A stretch of DNA of 13,675 bases from an uncultured Bacilli bacterium (GTDB lineage: Bacteria > Bacillota_I > Bacilli_A > RF39 > UBA660), in the NCBI GenBank assembly GCA_947594675.1, contig CANQEF010000016.1, positions 1 through 13,675 of the forward strand, in the 5' to 3' direction. Positions 7,603 to 13,325 of the stretch are shown here, one piece after another (position 1 is the first letter of the stretch; each line of letters starts with the position of its first letter). The notes beneath the pieces are model-generated. The model searched no databases. It had not been told where the DNA came from and saw only the letters and a program-made list of their open reading frames with translations. The translations under genes were made by a program, and so were the position numbers.

Positions 7603-9162
7603 TTATACAACATTTTTAAATGTAAATATAATATCTATACTTTTATCTTGATAGATATAGATTTTTTCAACTAGATTTATTATTAATTCTCTTGTTGGAC
7701 TTTCTATTGATAAAAATTCATCAATGTATTTTTTTATTTTTTTGTTATCCCTTTTATTTGAATTTATCTGCTTATTTTTGAGATTATCAATATTCTTTTT
7801 ATTATCATCTATCTCTTTTTTTATATTTTCACTTACTCTTAAATATTGTTCTTCATCTATTATACATCTCAACATATCCATATAAGTTTTATCTAAATCT
7901 TCAGTTAGTTTATTACCTGTAAATTCTAGACTTTCAATTTGTTTTTTTACATTTATTGTATCATCTTCAAATTTTATATTTCCTATAGAATCTTTTACTT
8001 TGTTTTTATCAAGATATTTATAACAAACATTCCTAATATTATCTAAAATAACACTCTCTAATATTTCATAATTATTTGTATGTGTTGTGCATAGATGGTA
8101 TTTTGAATATGTCCTGTAATAATCACAAGTAGTGTAACTTCTTCCCGTCTTATTTTGATACCTTATTGTTATTCGATGCTTACAATCTCCGCAATATAAA
8201 AGCCCATCTAATAGATAAAATCTTTTCTTCTCTGGCCTTTTAACATTTTTAGGAAGTAAACTTTGTACTTGCTCAAAAATATCTCTATCTATTATAGGCT
8301 CATGTGTATTTTCTACAATTATATAATCTGACTCCTTATTTTTAACAACTTTTTTAAGCTTATAATTAATCTTTTTTGTTTTACCTTGTACTGTATCACC
8401 AATATAAATCCGATTTTGTAATATTGATTTTACTGTTGTATCAACCCAAACTCCTTTATTTTGACTAACACAAAAAGAATTACTACATTTTGTATTCCAA
8501 ATATAATTATAATAAGATGCTGGTGTTTTAATTTTTTGTTTTGTTAAATACTCTGCTATATAATGATAAGTGTTACCTTTTAATGCTAAATCAAATATAA
8601 GCCTCACAACACTAGCTTGCTCTTCATTTACAATTAAATGATTCTTATTATTTGGATCTTTCATATATCCAAATGGGCACCTGCCAGATACATATAGTCC
8701 ATCTTTCATTCTTGAATGAAGACTAGTTTTTACTTTTTTTGAAATATCTTTAGCATACATATCATTCATTATAGCTTTAAAAGGTGCTATATCATTATTG
8801 GTATTATCTATAAATGTATCTATTCCATCATTAATAGCAATATACCTTACATTCTTATTTGGAAAATATTTTTCTATTAATTCTCCTGTTCCTATATAAT
8901 CTCTACCTAATCTTGACATATCTTTGGTAATAATCATATTTATTTTACCAAATTCAATATCTTTCATCATTCTTTTAAAAGCAGGTCTTTCAAAATTAGT
9001 TCCCGTAAATCCATCATCAACATACTCATCTATAACATTATAATTATTTTCCTCCACATATTGATTAAGTAAACTTCTTTGACTTACAATGCTATCAGAT
9101 TCAACATTTCCATCATCCCTTGATAATCTTATATATAGTCCTACCTTAAAAGTACTATTCAC
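7603..9162 (-). CDS. Large serine recombinase (site-specific integrase/excisionase)
   Basis: 519 aa. The resolvase-type catalytic domain (about 6-150) has the nucleophile S14 in LYIRLSRDD and the active-site Arg pair in SRLGRDYIG (R84, R87). The recombinase DNA-binding domain spans about 160-300 (GRCPFGYMKDP, SILQNRIYIGDTVQG). A zinc ribbon follows, with C324 and C327 (CGDC) and C346 and C358. The C-terminus is a long Lys/Glu coiled coil (about 405-475) and a closing IYIYQDKSIDIIFTF strand. This is the architecture of phage integrases, TnpX/TndX and SpoIVCA. The start is a GTG sharing four bases (GTGA) with the stop of the upstream 60-aa ORF, so it is translationally coupled. Its position near one attachment site, with all catalytic residues present, makes it the likely enzyme that inserts and removes this element. 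Confidence 0.95.
   Translation of the reverse strand: MNSTFKVGLYIRLSRDDGNVESDSIVSQRSLLNQYVEENNYNVIDEYVDDGFTGTNFERPAFKRMMKDIEFGKINMIITKDMSRLGRDYIGTGELIEKYFPNKNVRYIAINDGIDTFIDNTNNDIAPFKAIMNDMYAKDISKKVKTSLHSRMKDGLYVSGRCPFGYMKDPNNKNHLIVNEEQASVVRLIFDLALKGNTYHYIAEYLTKQKIKTPASYYNYIWNTKCSNSFCVSQNKGVWVDTTVKSILQNRIYIGDTVQGKTKKINYKLKKVVKNKESDYIIVENTHEPIIDRDIFEQVQSLLPKNVKRPEKKRFYLLDGLLYCGDCKHRITIRYQNKTGRSYTTCDYYRTYSKYHLCTTHTNNYEILESVILDNIRNVCYKYLDKNKVKDSIGNIKFEDDTINVKKQIESLEFTGNKLTEDLDKTYMDMLRCIIDEEQYLRVSENIKKEIDDNKKNIDNLKNKQINSNKRDNKKIKKYIDEFLSIESPTRELIINLVEKIYIYQDKSIDIIFTFKNVV
7612..7632. repeat. 21-bp direct repeat, copy 2 (in the recombinase 3' end)
   Basis: Identical to 7189-7209 and encodes the recombinase tail residues IIFTFKN. 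Recombination between the copies would delete 423 bp including the ASCH gene. Confidence 0.85.
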
Positions 9163-9341
9163 GATTCTAGATTCATACTCCTTTCACTCTGGGAATAATG
9201 AGTATCTAATGGTACCTCCTTATTTAAAATATTGCAAGTCATATATCGTTTTTCTAATTCTATTTTTAATACATTAGTTATTACTTCATTTAAAGTTTTG
9301 CCATTTTCTTTAAATTTTAAATTAACATTGTATTTAACCAT
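9159..9341 (-). CDS. 60-aa protein coupled to the recombinase (TnpW-like?)
   Basis: Short hydrophilic protein. The N-terminal part, MVKYNVNLKFKENGKTLNEVI followed by TNVLKIELEKR, suggests a beta strand pair and a helix. That resembles the small TnpW-type proteins often encoded directly before serine recombinases in clostridial elements, though the similarity is by eye only. The second half has a Cys and is rich in polar residues. GGAGG lies 11 nt before the ATG. Its stop overlaps the recombinase GTG by four bases, so the two are made together. A recombination directionality factor or a regulator of the recombinase is possible, because such factors are often small and poorly conserved. The reading frame is real by context; the function is not known. 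Confidence 0.65.
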   Translation of the reverse strand: MVKYNVNLKFKENGKTLNEVITNVLKIELEKRYMTCNILNKEVPLDTHYSQSERSMNLES

Positions 9342-9374
9342 AGAGTTTTATACCTCCAATAAATTCTATGGCTT

Positions 9375-9503
9375 TTATTTTTGTAATATTACTTGGTAGG
9401 ATCTTTGCATACCCAATAATATTACTTTAATCTTATAATCACCTTCAAATTCATAAACATCATCTCCTTTTGCTTGGATGATACCTCTCCTAAAATATAA
9501 AAG
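9375..9503 (-). pseudogene. Possible coding remnant without a start codon
   Basis: An open frame of 42 codons contains KGDDVYEFEGDYKIKVILLG and ends in YQVILQK. Its composition looks protein-like, but there is no ATG, GTG or TTG with a ribosome site. AAAAGGAG (near 9465) serves a different frame, with only a 10-codon ORF starting MNLKVI. An 11-bp sequence (TAATATTACTT on the plus strand) is repeated at 9384-9394 and 9417-9427, exactly 33 bp apart. This may be a decayed gene upstream of the recombinase operon or chance. Confidence 0.3.
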
Positions 9504-9507
9504 TCAA
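9478..9507 (-). promoter_or_regulatory. Candidate promoter for the recombinase operon
   Basis: On the minus strand TTGACT (9502-9507) and TATCAT (9478-9483) are 18 bp apart. It is the best sigma-A-like match upstream of the 60-aa ORF and recombinase, but other AT-rich alternatives exist. Confidence 0.4.
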
Positions 9508-9576
9508 GTCATTTACTATAGCAAGTTTTGTCTATCACCCTAAAACTATGAAATTATGAATCAGCAGGATAAGATA

Positions 9577-9632
9577 TTTACACATTAATACTAAACTATT
9601 CCTTATTTTATAAGAGTTTAGTACTGTGTAAA
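9577..9632. repeat. Long interrupted hairpin in the intergenic region
   Basis: Three nested stems share one axis: TTTACACA (9577-9584) with TGTGTAAA (9625-9632); TACTAAACT (9589-9597) with AGTTTAGTA (9615-9623); CTTAT (9602-9606) with ATAAG (9610-9614). All pairings are perfect, separated by small asymmetric bulges. There is no T tract typical of a terminator. It could be a structured RNA leader, a protein-binding site or a remnant of a mobile-element end. Confidence 0.6.
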
Positions 9633-9636
9633 ACTT

Positions 9637-9654
9637 ATTTCGTACTTACGAAAT
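9637..9654. promoter_or_regulatory. Operator-like palindrome
   Basis: Perfect inverted repeat ATTTCGTA, CT, TACGAAAT, 5 bp beyond the long hairpin. Its size and 8-bp half-sites fit a dimeric repressor site, possibly controlling the recombinase transcript. The regulator is unknown. Confidence 0.4.
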
Positions 9655-9705
9655 TCATCCTAATTTGTAAGTTGCTATAAAAGATAAAGTGAATACGTTA
9701 GGACA

Positions 9706-9755
9706 TTAAAAAATCATCCTAATTTTTGGTTTTTACTAAATTTTATAGGATGATT
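9706..9755 (-). terminator. Terminator of the HExxH protein gene
   Basis: A perfect 10-bp inverted repeat, AATCATCCTA (9712-9721) against TAGGATGATT (9746-9755), is extended inward by further AAATT/AATTT pairing. On the minus strand it is followed by TTTTTTAATG. It begins 12 bp past the stop at 9768. Confidence 0.8.
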
Positions 9756-9767
9756 AATATTTTATAT

Positions 9768-11405
9768 TTACTTTTTTCTATTTTCATTAGACTGTACATT
9801 GTTTTTAATTTCTATCTTGCTATCATTAATTAATGTTTGAAGTTCACTTATGAGATTCTTTTCAATTCCAAAAATTATGGGATTTTGAAATGTATATTTA
9901 TTTAAACTATTTAATGTTTCTGTTATATCTTTTACTTCGTAAAATTCTCCAAATATACAATTTGATATTCCAATAATTTCCTCATTTGTTCGTTTATTTT
10001 GATTAAGTTCTTCGTCTAATGATATTAATATATCTAACATTGGTTTTCTTTTACCAAAGTTATCATATTCAATTTGTAATACTGGAAATTTAGTCAATAA
10101 GTCTGGATTTTTTCCTATAATATCATCAAACAAAATTCCTTTTTCATAATCATATCCATCTACATTTAAATAACTAGACATTGATATTCTAAATTGTTCT
10201 GCTTCATCTAATTTTTCCATTTTTGTTCTATCAGCTTCTGATAGTAAATTCATTTGCTCTAATACTTTATAGTATTCTTTTTGCCCTTCAATATCTGCAT
10301 CTATTTCAAAAAGATATCTATTATGATTTCTATTATATACACCCCTATCCATGTAATTACTTAAGATATTATCTTTTAAAATATTATAATTATATCTAAT
10401 ATAATTCTTATCGTTTCCCATATTACTAAATTGGATTACATGCCTAGCCTCATGAAACATTACTATGCTTAAATTAGTATTTTTTATAGCTAGTGTTTTA
10501 TTACTCGCAAGTCCTTCTGTCCCAACATCAATTGAATCATCATAAAATATACATGTATCTTCTAGACCATTTTTTATTAAATAATGTCTTAATAAATCAA
10601 TATTACATAATCTTATCGCAGAACTATTATCATTATAGAATTTATTTACATAAATACATATTTCTTCTGGAATTATGCCATATTTCAATCTGTACTTTTT
10701 TATATCTTTAAAAAAATATTTTATATCTTCTTCTAGTGGAATCATTTTGTTTATATAAAAGTCATATTTTCTTATATCTATTTCTTCATCAAATTTACAA
10801 GACAATTTATCTTTCAACTCAGGAAAAGAAATAGCAGGTAATGTTTCAATGATTAGGCTAATTAATTCATCATCTAATATTTTTGATTTATCTATTTTTT
10901 CAACATAATCATAAAGTATTTCTTTATAATATCCATAATTTTTATTATTTTGTAAGGATTTATACTCTTCTTCATAAGAAAACGCATAAGCTATTATTCT
11001 TGTAATATTTATTAATATCTGATGAAAATCTTTGTTATTAAATACATCTGCATTCTTTGTAATAAATAATATTTTTTTTAATGGTTTTAATAAAACATCA
11101 CCATCAATATCATTTATATTTATACTAGTGTAAAAAAGTATATTTGGTAATAAGTCAACACACTTTTGAACATCATTTTCATCCAAAAAAATAGTAATTT
11201 CTTTTTTTAGTTCTTCTAATATTACATTTTTTACTTTACTTCTAAGTATATAAGAATTGAACAATTTCATTTTTGGTTGAAATTGTTTTAAAATTTTGGT
11301 TTTAGTAAAAGAATCAAGCGTTGGAAAAACATTAATAAAAAAATCGTCTCTTTCACTATTACTTGTTTTAAATTCAAAAAGGAAATTTATTTTTTCTTCA
11401 TCCAT
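9768..11405 (-). CDS. HExxH metallopeptidase-like protein of unknown family (545 aa)
   Basis: The only clear motif is FHEARHVIQF: H318, E319 and H322 form a zincin HExxH site preceded by the hydrophobic strand LSIVM. E367 in YLFEIDADIEG (ExxxD) is a plausible third ligand, as in gluzincins. The N-terminal 300 residues are largely helical, charged and unrecognised; the C-terminal 150 contain acidic helices. There is no signal peptide or membrane segment, so a cytoplasmic enzyme is likely. AGGAAGTG precedes the ATG by about 8-11 nt. It is separated from the Fic gene by 100 bp with no terminator, so read-through and its own weak promoter are both possible. It could be a protease toxin, a regulator-cleaving enzyme or a defence effector. 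The peptidase call rests on the motif alone. Confidence 0.7.
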   Translation of the reverse strand: MDEEKINFLFEFKTSNSERDDFFINVFPTLDSFTKTKILKQFQPKMKLFNSYILRSKVKNVILEELKKEITIFLDENDVQKCVDLLPNILFYTSININDIDGDVLLKPLKKILFITKNADVFNNKDFHQILINITRIIAYAFSYEEEYKSLQNNKNYGYYKEILYDYVEKIDKSKILDDELISLIIETLPAISFPELKDKLSCKFDEEIDIRKYDFYINKMIPLEEDIKYFFKDIKKYRLKYGIIPEEICIYVNKFYNDNSSAIRLCNIDLLRHYLIKNGLEDTCIFYDDSIDVGTEGLASNKTLAIKNTNLSIVMFHEARHVIQFSNMGNDKNYIRYNYNILKDNILSNYMDRGVYNRNHNRYLFEIDADIEGQKEYYKVLEQMNLLSEADRTKMEKLDEAEQFRISMSSYLNVDGYDYEKGILFDDIIGKNPDLLTKFPVLQIEYDNFGKRKPMLDILISLDEELNQNKRTNEEIIGISNCIFGEFYEVKDITETLNSLNKYTFQNPIIFGIEKNLISELQTLINDSKIEIKNNVQSNENRKK

Positions 11406-11445
11406 TTTTAATCACTTCCTTAAACCAATTTAATCTAGTTATTTT

Positions 11446-11475
11446 ATTATATTTATAAATTTAATTCATTTTTAA
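11446..11475 (-). promoter_or_regulatory. Candidate promoter for the HExxH gene
   Basis: On the minus strand TATAAT (11446-11451) lies 18 bp after a poor -35 TTAAAA (11470-11475). The -10 is perfect, but such matches are common in AT-rich DNA. Confidence 0.35.
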
Positions 11476-11505
11476 TAGATATGGATATTTCAAACTGCCT
11501 TCGTT

Positions 11506-12564
11506 TTAGAGTATTATCCATTTACCATTTCTTTTTCCGTTACTTCTTTTAATAATTTTTTTTTCTTGCATTTCTTTCATTATAGATTTTACTGTTCTAA
11601 GAGACTTATTAATTAATTTAGCAATTTCTTCTTGCTTAATTAATTCATTATTTTTAATAATATTGATAATTGCTTGTTCTTCTAAAGTATATTTTTTATT
11701 ATTTAAGTTTATATTATTTTCTTCCTTTCTATAATCTATATGAGTATATCTATTTTTAAGTTCGTAATCAGTATCACTTAATAGATTAAAAAAGAACTTT
11801 TCTAAATAAGATGTATCTTCAAAAATATTTTTTTCAAAATTTTTATAATTTGCCCTAACCAATGAATTTCTAAAATACCACGAATTTTCTGCAAATACAT
11901 TATCGTTTATATTAAAGCCAAATGTTCTTAAATACTTTATAATAAAAACAGCTGTAGTTCTAGTGTTACCTTCACAGAAGGGATGTACTTGCCATATATT
12001 TGAAGTAAACCTAGCAATATGTTTAATTGATTCATCCAATGATAAATCTTTATAGGAAAAATTCTTTTCTTGCTTTATATCATACTCTAAAGCATCTTTT
12101 ATTGTTTCAAAAGAAGAATAGATAACAGTATCATCATTTAAGATCCATTCTTTTTTTGTAAAATTATAATCTCTAATTTTTCCTGCTTCTTTATAGATTC
12201 CTTTAAATAATCTTGAATGAATATTGATAAGTTCAAAAACATTAAAATTAAAACCTTTTTCACTTAAAATTTCTGTTATTCTAACTGCAACTTTATCTGC
12301 TTCTTCACTATTCTCATTTTCTTCTTGTTTTCTATTACCAGAAACTTTATAGTATTCATCTATTTTTTTCTTTGCTTCATTAATATCTATATTACCTTCA
12401 ATATGTTCTTTAGCTGTATTAATTAAATATTTTGATGGTTTTAATCCGTCAACATCTTGAAGTCCAATGGCGGTTTCCCAAGTCTTAGCTTTTTCACTTT
12501 TGCTTAGTTCTCCTTGTTTAATATATTCTGATAATTCTAAATTCCAATTTTCTTTTTTAGACAT
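11506..12564 (-). CDS. Fic-family protein with VbhA-like N-terminus and winged helix
   Basis: 352 aa. The core Fic domain (about 105-262) has the active motif HPFCEGNTR (H194 to R202), the intact form needed for nucleotidyl transfer (usually AMP) to protein hydroxyls. The N-terminus (about 29-72) carries TAIGLQDVDGLKPS and HIEGNIDINEAKKKIDEYY, resembling the VbhA antitoxin module that restrains Fic. The exact (S/T)xxxE(G/N) inhibitory motif is not obvious: the Glu in HIEGN has Lys four residues before it. The C-terminus (about 293-352) is a winged-helix DNA-binding domain (QEEIAKLINKSLRTVKSIM). AGGAG lies 9 nt before the ATG. It follows the UPF0158 gene by 20 bp in one transcript. Known relatives range from toxins to host regulators; the target here is unknown. 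Confidence 0.9.
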   Translation of the reverse strand: MSKKENWNLELSEYIKQGELSKSEKAKTWETAIGLQDVDGLKPSKYLINTAKEHIEGNIDINEAKKKIDEYYKVSGNRKQEENENSEEADKVAVRITEILSEKGFNFNVFELINIHSRLFKGIYKEAGKIRDYNFTKKEWILNDDTVIYSSFETIKDALEYDIKQEKNFSYKDLSLDESIKHIARFTSNIWQVHPFCEGNTRTTAVFIIKYLRTFGFNINDNVFAENSWYFRNSLVRANYKNFEKNIFEDTSYLEKFFFNLLSDTDYELKNRYTHIDYRKEENNINLNNKKYTLEEQAIINIIKNNELIKQEEIAKLINKSLRTVKSIMKEMQEKKIIKRSNGKRNGKWIIL

Positions 12565-12584
12565 AAATTATCACTCCTCTTACA

Positions 12585-13016
12585 TTATTGTGTTTTAATA
12601 TTATACTTTTTACACCATTCTCTAAATATGAAATGATAATAATCAGAAGCATAATCTCGGTACTCATCATATAAATCATATTTTTTAAGGCATTCATAAA
12701 ATTTATCCATATAATCATAATATCTTAAAGTATAAAATAATTCTTTTCTTGCTTCCTTATTATCCCATATATTATGAGTAAACTCGGACATAATATATTT
12801 ATGATCAATAAACTCATAACTTGGCAAAGGATATATATTTAAAGATTCAAGAGTAGGCAGTTTCTGATAATCTTCATCTGTGGGATTTTCAGGTAAATAT
12901 TTTTTTAAATAATCCATTGGACTTACTATTTCCATTGCATCAGCTTTTAAAAAAACTCCTTGCCTATCGTGTATATCCATAAGAACATCTGCGACTGTGC
13001 ACTCTACCTTATCCAT
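12585..13016 (-). CDS. UPF0158 family protein
   Basis: 143 aa, cytoplasmic, no signal peptide. The C-terminal half (about 68-141) matches the UPF0158 pattern: YIMSEFTHNI, then KEARKELFYTLRYYDYMDKF, YECLKKYDLYDEYRDYASDY and the closing FREWCKKYNI, equivalent to the EWC-x-x-N-x-I ending of the family. The N-terminal half (TVADVLMDIHDRQGVFLKAD) also fits, with a longer insert around PENPTDEDYQKLPT. The function of the family is unknown. It is the first gene of the element's cargo operon, with a strong sigma-A promoter 35 bp upstream and AAGGAAG before the ATG, followed by Fic after 20 bp. The pairing may mean it modulates Fic or is simply co-carried. Confidence 0.75.
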   Translation of the reverse strand: MDKVECTVADVLMDIHDRQGVFLKADAMEIVSPMDYLKKYLPENPTDEDYQKLPTLESLNIYPLPSYEFIDHKYIMSEFTHNIWDNKEARKELFYTLRYYDYMDKFYECLKKYDLYDEYRDYASDYYHFIFREWCKKYNIKTQ

Positions 13017-13050
13017 TACTCATTCATCTTCCTTTTCTTATTACACTACT

Positions 13051-13079
13051 ATTATATCATTTCTATAATAATATGTAAA
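13051..13079 (-). promoter_or_regulatory. Promoter of the UPF0158-Fic operon
   Basis: On the minus strand TTTACA (13074-13079) and a perfect TATAAT (13051-13056) are 17 bp apart, with the start codon about 35 bp downstream. Operator-like repeats lie 3 bp upstream of the -35 box. Confidence 0.85.
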
Positions 13080-13082
13080 CAT

Positions 13083-13130
13083 TTTAAGTGCAAAAATTGC
13101 ACTTAAATAAAAAACTGTTTTGCACTTAAA
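13083..13130. promoter_or_regulatory. Three copies of an 11-bp operator-like site
   Basis: TTGACTTAA is not the motif; the exact repeat is TTGCACTTAAA, found at 13097-13107, at 13120-13130, and inverted at 13083-13093. The first two orientations form a palindrome with a 3-nt spacer, and the third copy repeats at 23 bp, about two helical turns. The cluster abuts the -35 box of the UPF0158-Fic promoter. A DNA-binding regulator is likely; the Fic winged helix is one candidate. Confidence 0.6.
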
Positions 13131-13172
13131 AAAGACCTCTTTTAAAGATTCCTTATATACCTCATTATTCCC

Positions 13173-13192
13173 CATAAAAATTTTATCCCCTG
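13173..13192 (-). other. Right attachment site of the element
   Basis: On the minus strand the LysM codons end in CAGG (13189-13192), then the element arm reads GGATA (TATC on plus at 13184-13187), 3 nt, and TTTTTATG (13173-13180). This arm is the mirror image of the one at 7169-7184, as expected for the two halves of one attP. Confidence 0.8.
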
Positions 13193-13229
13193 CTTGAACA
13201 ATATATGTTTGCATATTCCACCTCAATTA

Positions 13230-13257
13230 ATTATATGCTTAATATTTGACAAAATGT
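13230..13257 (-). promoter_or_regulatory. Weak sigma-E-like promoter candidate for the LysM operon
   Basis: On the minus strand CATATAAT (13230-13237) is close to the sporulation sigma-E -10 consensus CATACAAT, with ACATTTT (13251-13257) 13 bp upstream as a partial -35. The predicted start would fall very near the ribosome site, which weakens the call. No good sigma-A promoter is visible in the 111-bp divergent region. Confidence 0.3.
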
Positions 13258-13281
13258 TTATAAATAGGTACTTATTATTTA

Positions 13282-13307
13282 ACCTTTTTTTACTTTTGCA
13301 TAATTTA
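13282..13307 (+). promoter_or_regulatory. Weak sigma-K-like promoter candidate for the collagen-like gene
   Basis: AC (13282-13283), 15 bp, then CATAATTTA (13299-13307) fits the sigma-K -10 pattern CATANNNTA but with slightly short spacing. AAAGGAG (13313-13319) follows closely. Offered only because BclA-type genes are often sigma-K dependent. Confidence 0.25.
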
Positions 13308-13325
13308 TATTGAAAGGAGTTAAAT

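Larger units (their letters stand above)
9342..9767. other. 426-bp intergenic region inside the element
   Basis: The stretch separates the HExxH gene from the recombinase operon. It holds, from right to left, the HExxH terminator, a second copy of TCATCCTAATTT (9655-9666; the other is at 9714-9725), the ATTTCGTA palindrome, the long hairpin, a candidate promoter and a possible coding remnant. I see no tRNA or known riboswitch. Confidence 0.6.
7169..13190 (-). mobile_element. Serine-recombinase intervening element in the LysM gene (6,022 bp)
   Basis: The boundaries come from re-joining the split gene: 5' codons ending ...CAAGCAGG (13189 upward) and 3' codons starting GGAGATACT (7168 downward) fuse in frame at the common CAGG. 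The other two ends fuse to an attP-like palindrome: CATAAAAA, 3 nt, TATC, AGGG, GATA, 3 nt, TTTTTATG. All genes inside read in the same direction as the host gene: UPF0158, Fic, HExxH protein, 60-aa ORF, large serine recombinase, ASCH protein. No relaxase, replication or phage structural gene is present, so it is not self-transmissible. The layout resembles sigK skin-type elements excised by SpoIVCA-like recombinases. Whether it excises during sporulation cannot be told from the sequence. Confidence 0.85.
13041..13214 (-). pseudogene. LysM-repeat protein, 5' end fused to element DNA
   Basis: The ORF starts at the ATG at 13214 with GAGGTGG (13218-13224) just upstream, and reads MQTYIVQAGD, a typical opening of a LysM protein. 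After codon 8 it crosses into the element (GDKIFMGNNEVYK) and runs 57 codons to a stop at 13041 with no further LysM features. The genuine LysM part is 13191-13214 plus the shared GG (13189-13190). The upstream TTG at 13226 is in frame but would use up the ribosome site, so it is rejected as the start. The rest of the gene is at 6344-7168, same strand and frame. In this state the product would be a meaningless short peptide. Confidence 0.85.

Noticed and set aside
9089..9277. Plus-strand ORF across the recombinase start
   Set aside because: It overlaps the coupled 60-aa ORF and recombinase, has no supporting signals, and is a shadow.
10493..10711. Plus-strand ORF inside the HExxH gene
   Set aside because: Low-complexity shadow (His/Tyr/Leu-rich) with no ribosome site; the minus-strand gene has a motif and a terminator.
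7169..13190. Integrative conjugative element or prophage
   Set aside because: No relaxase, coupling protein, replication, capsid or lysis gene is present; only a recombinase and small cargo.
13041..13226. A genuine 61-aa gene starting at TTG 13226
   Set aside because: Its first eight real codons belong to the LysM gene and the rest is element DNA; the TTG start would also overlap the ribosome site.
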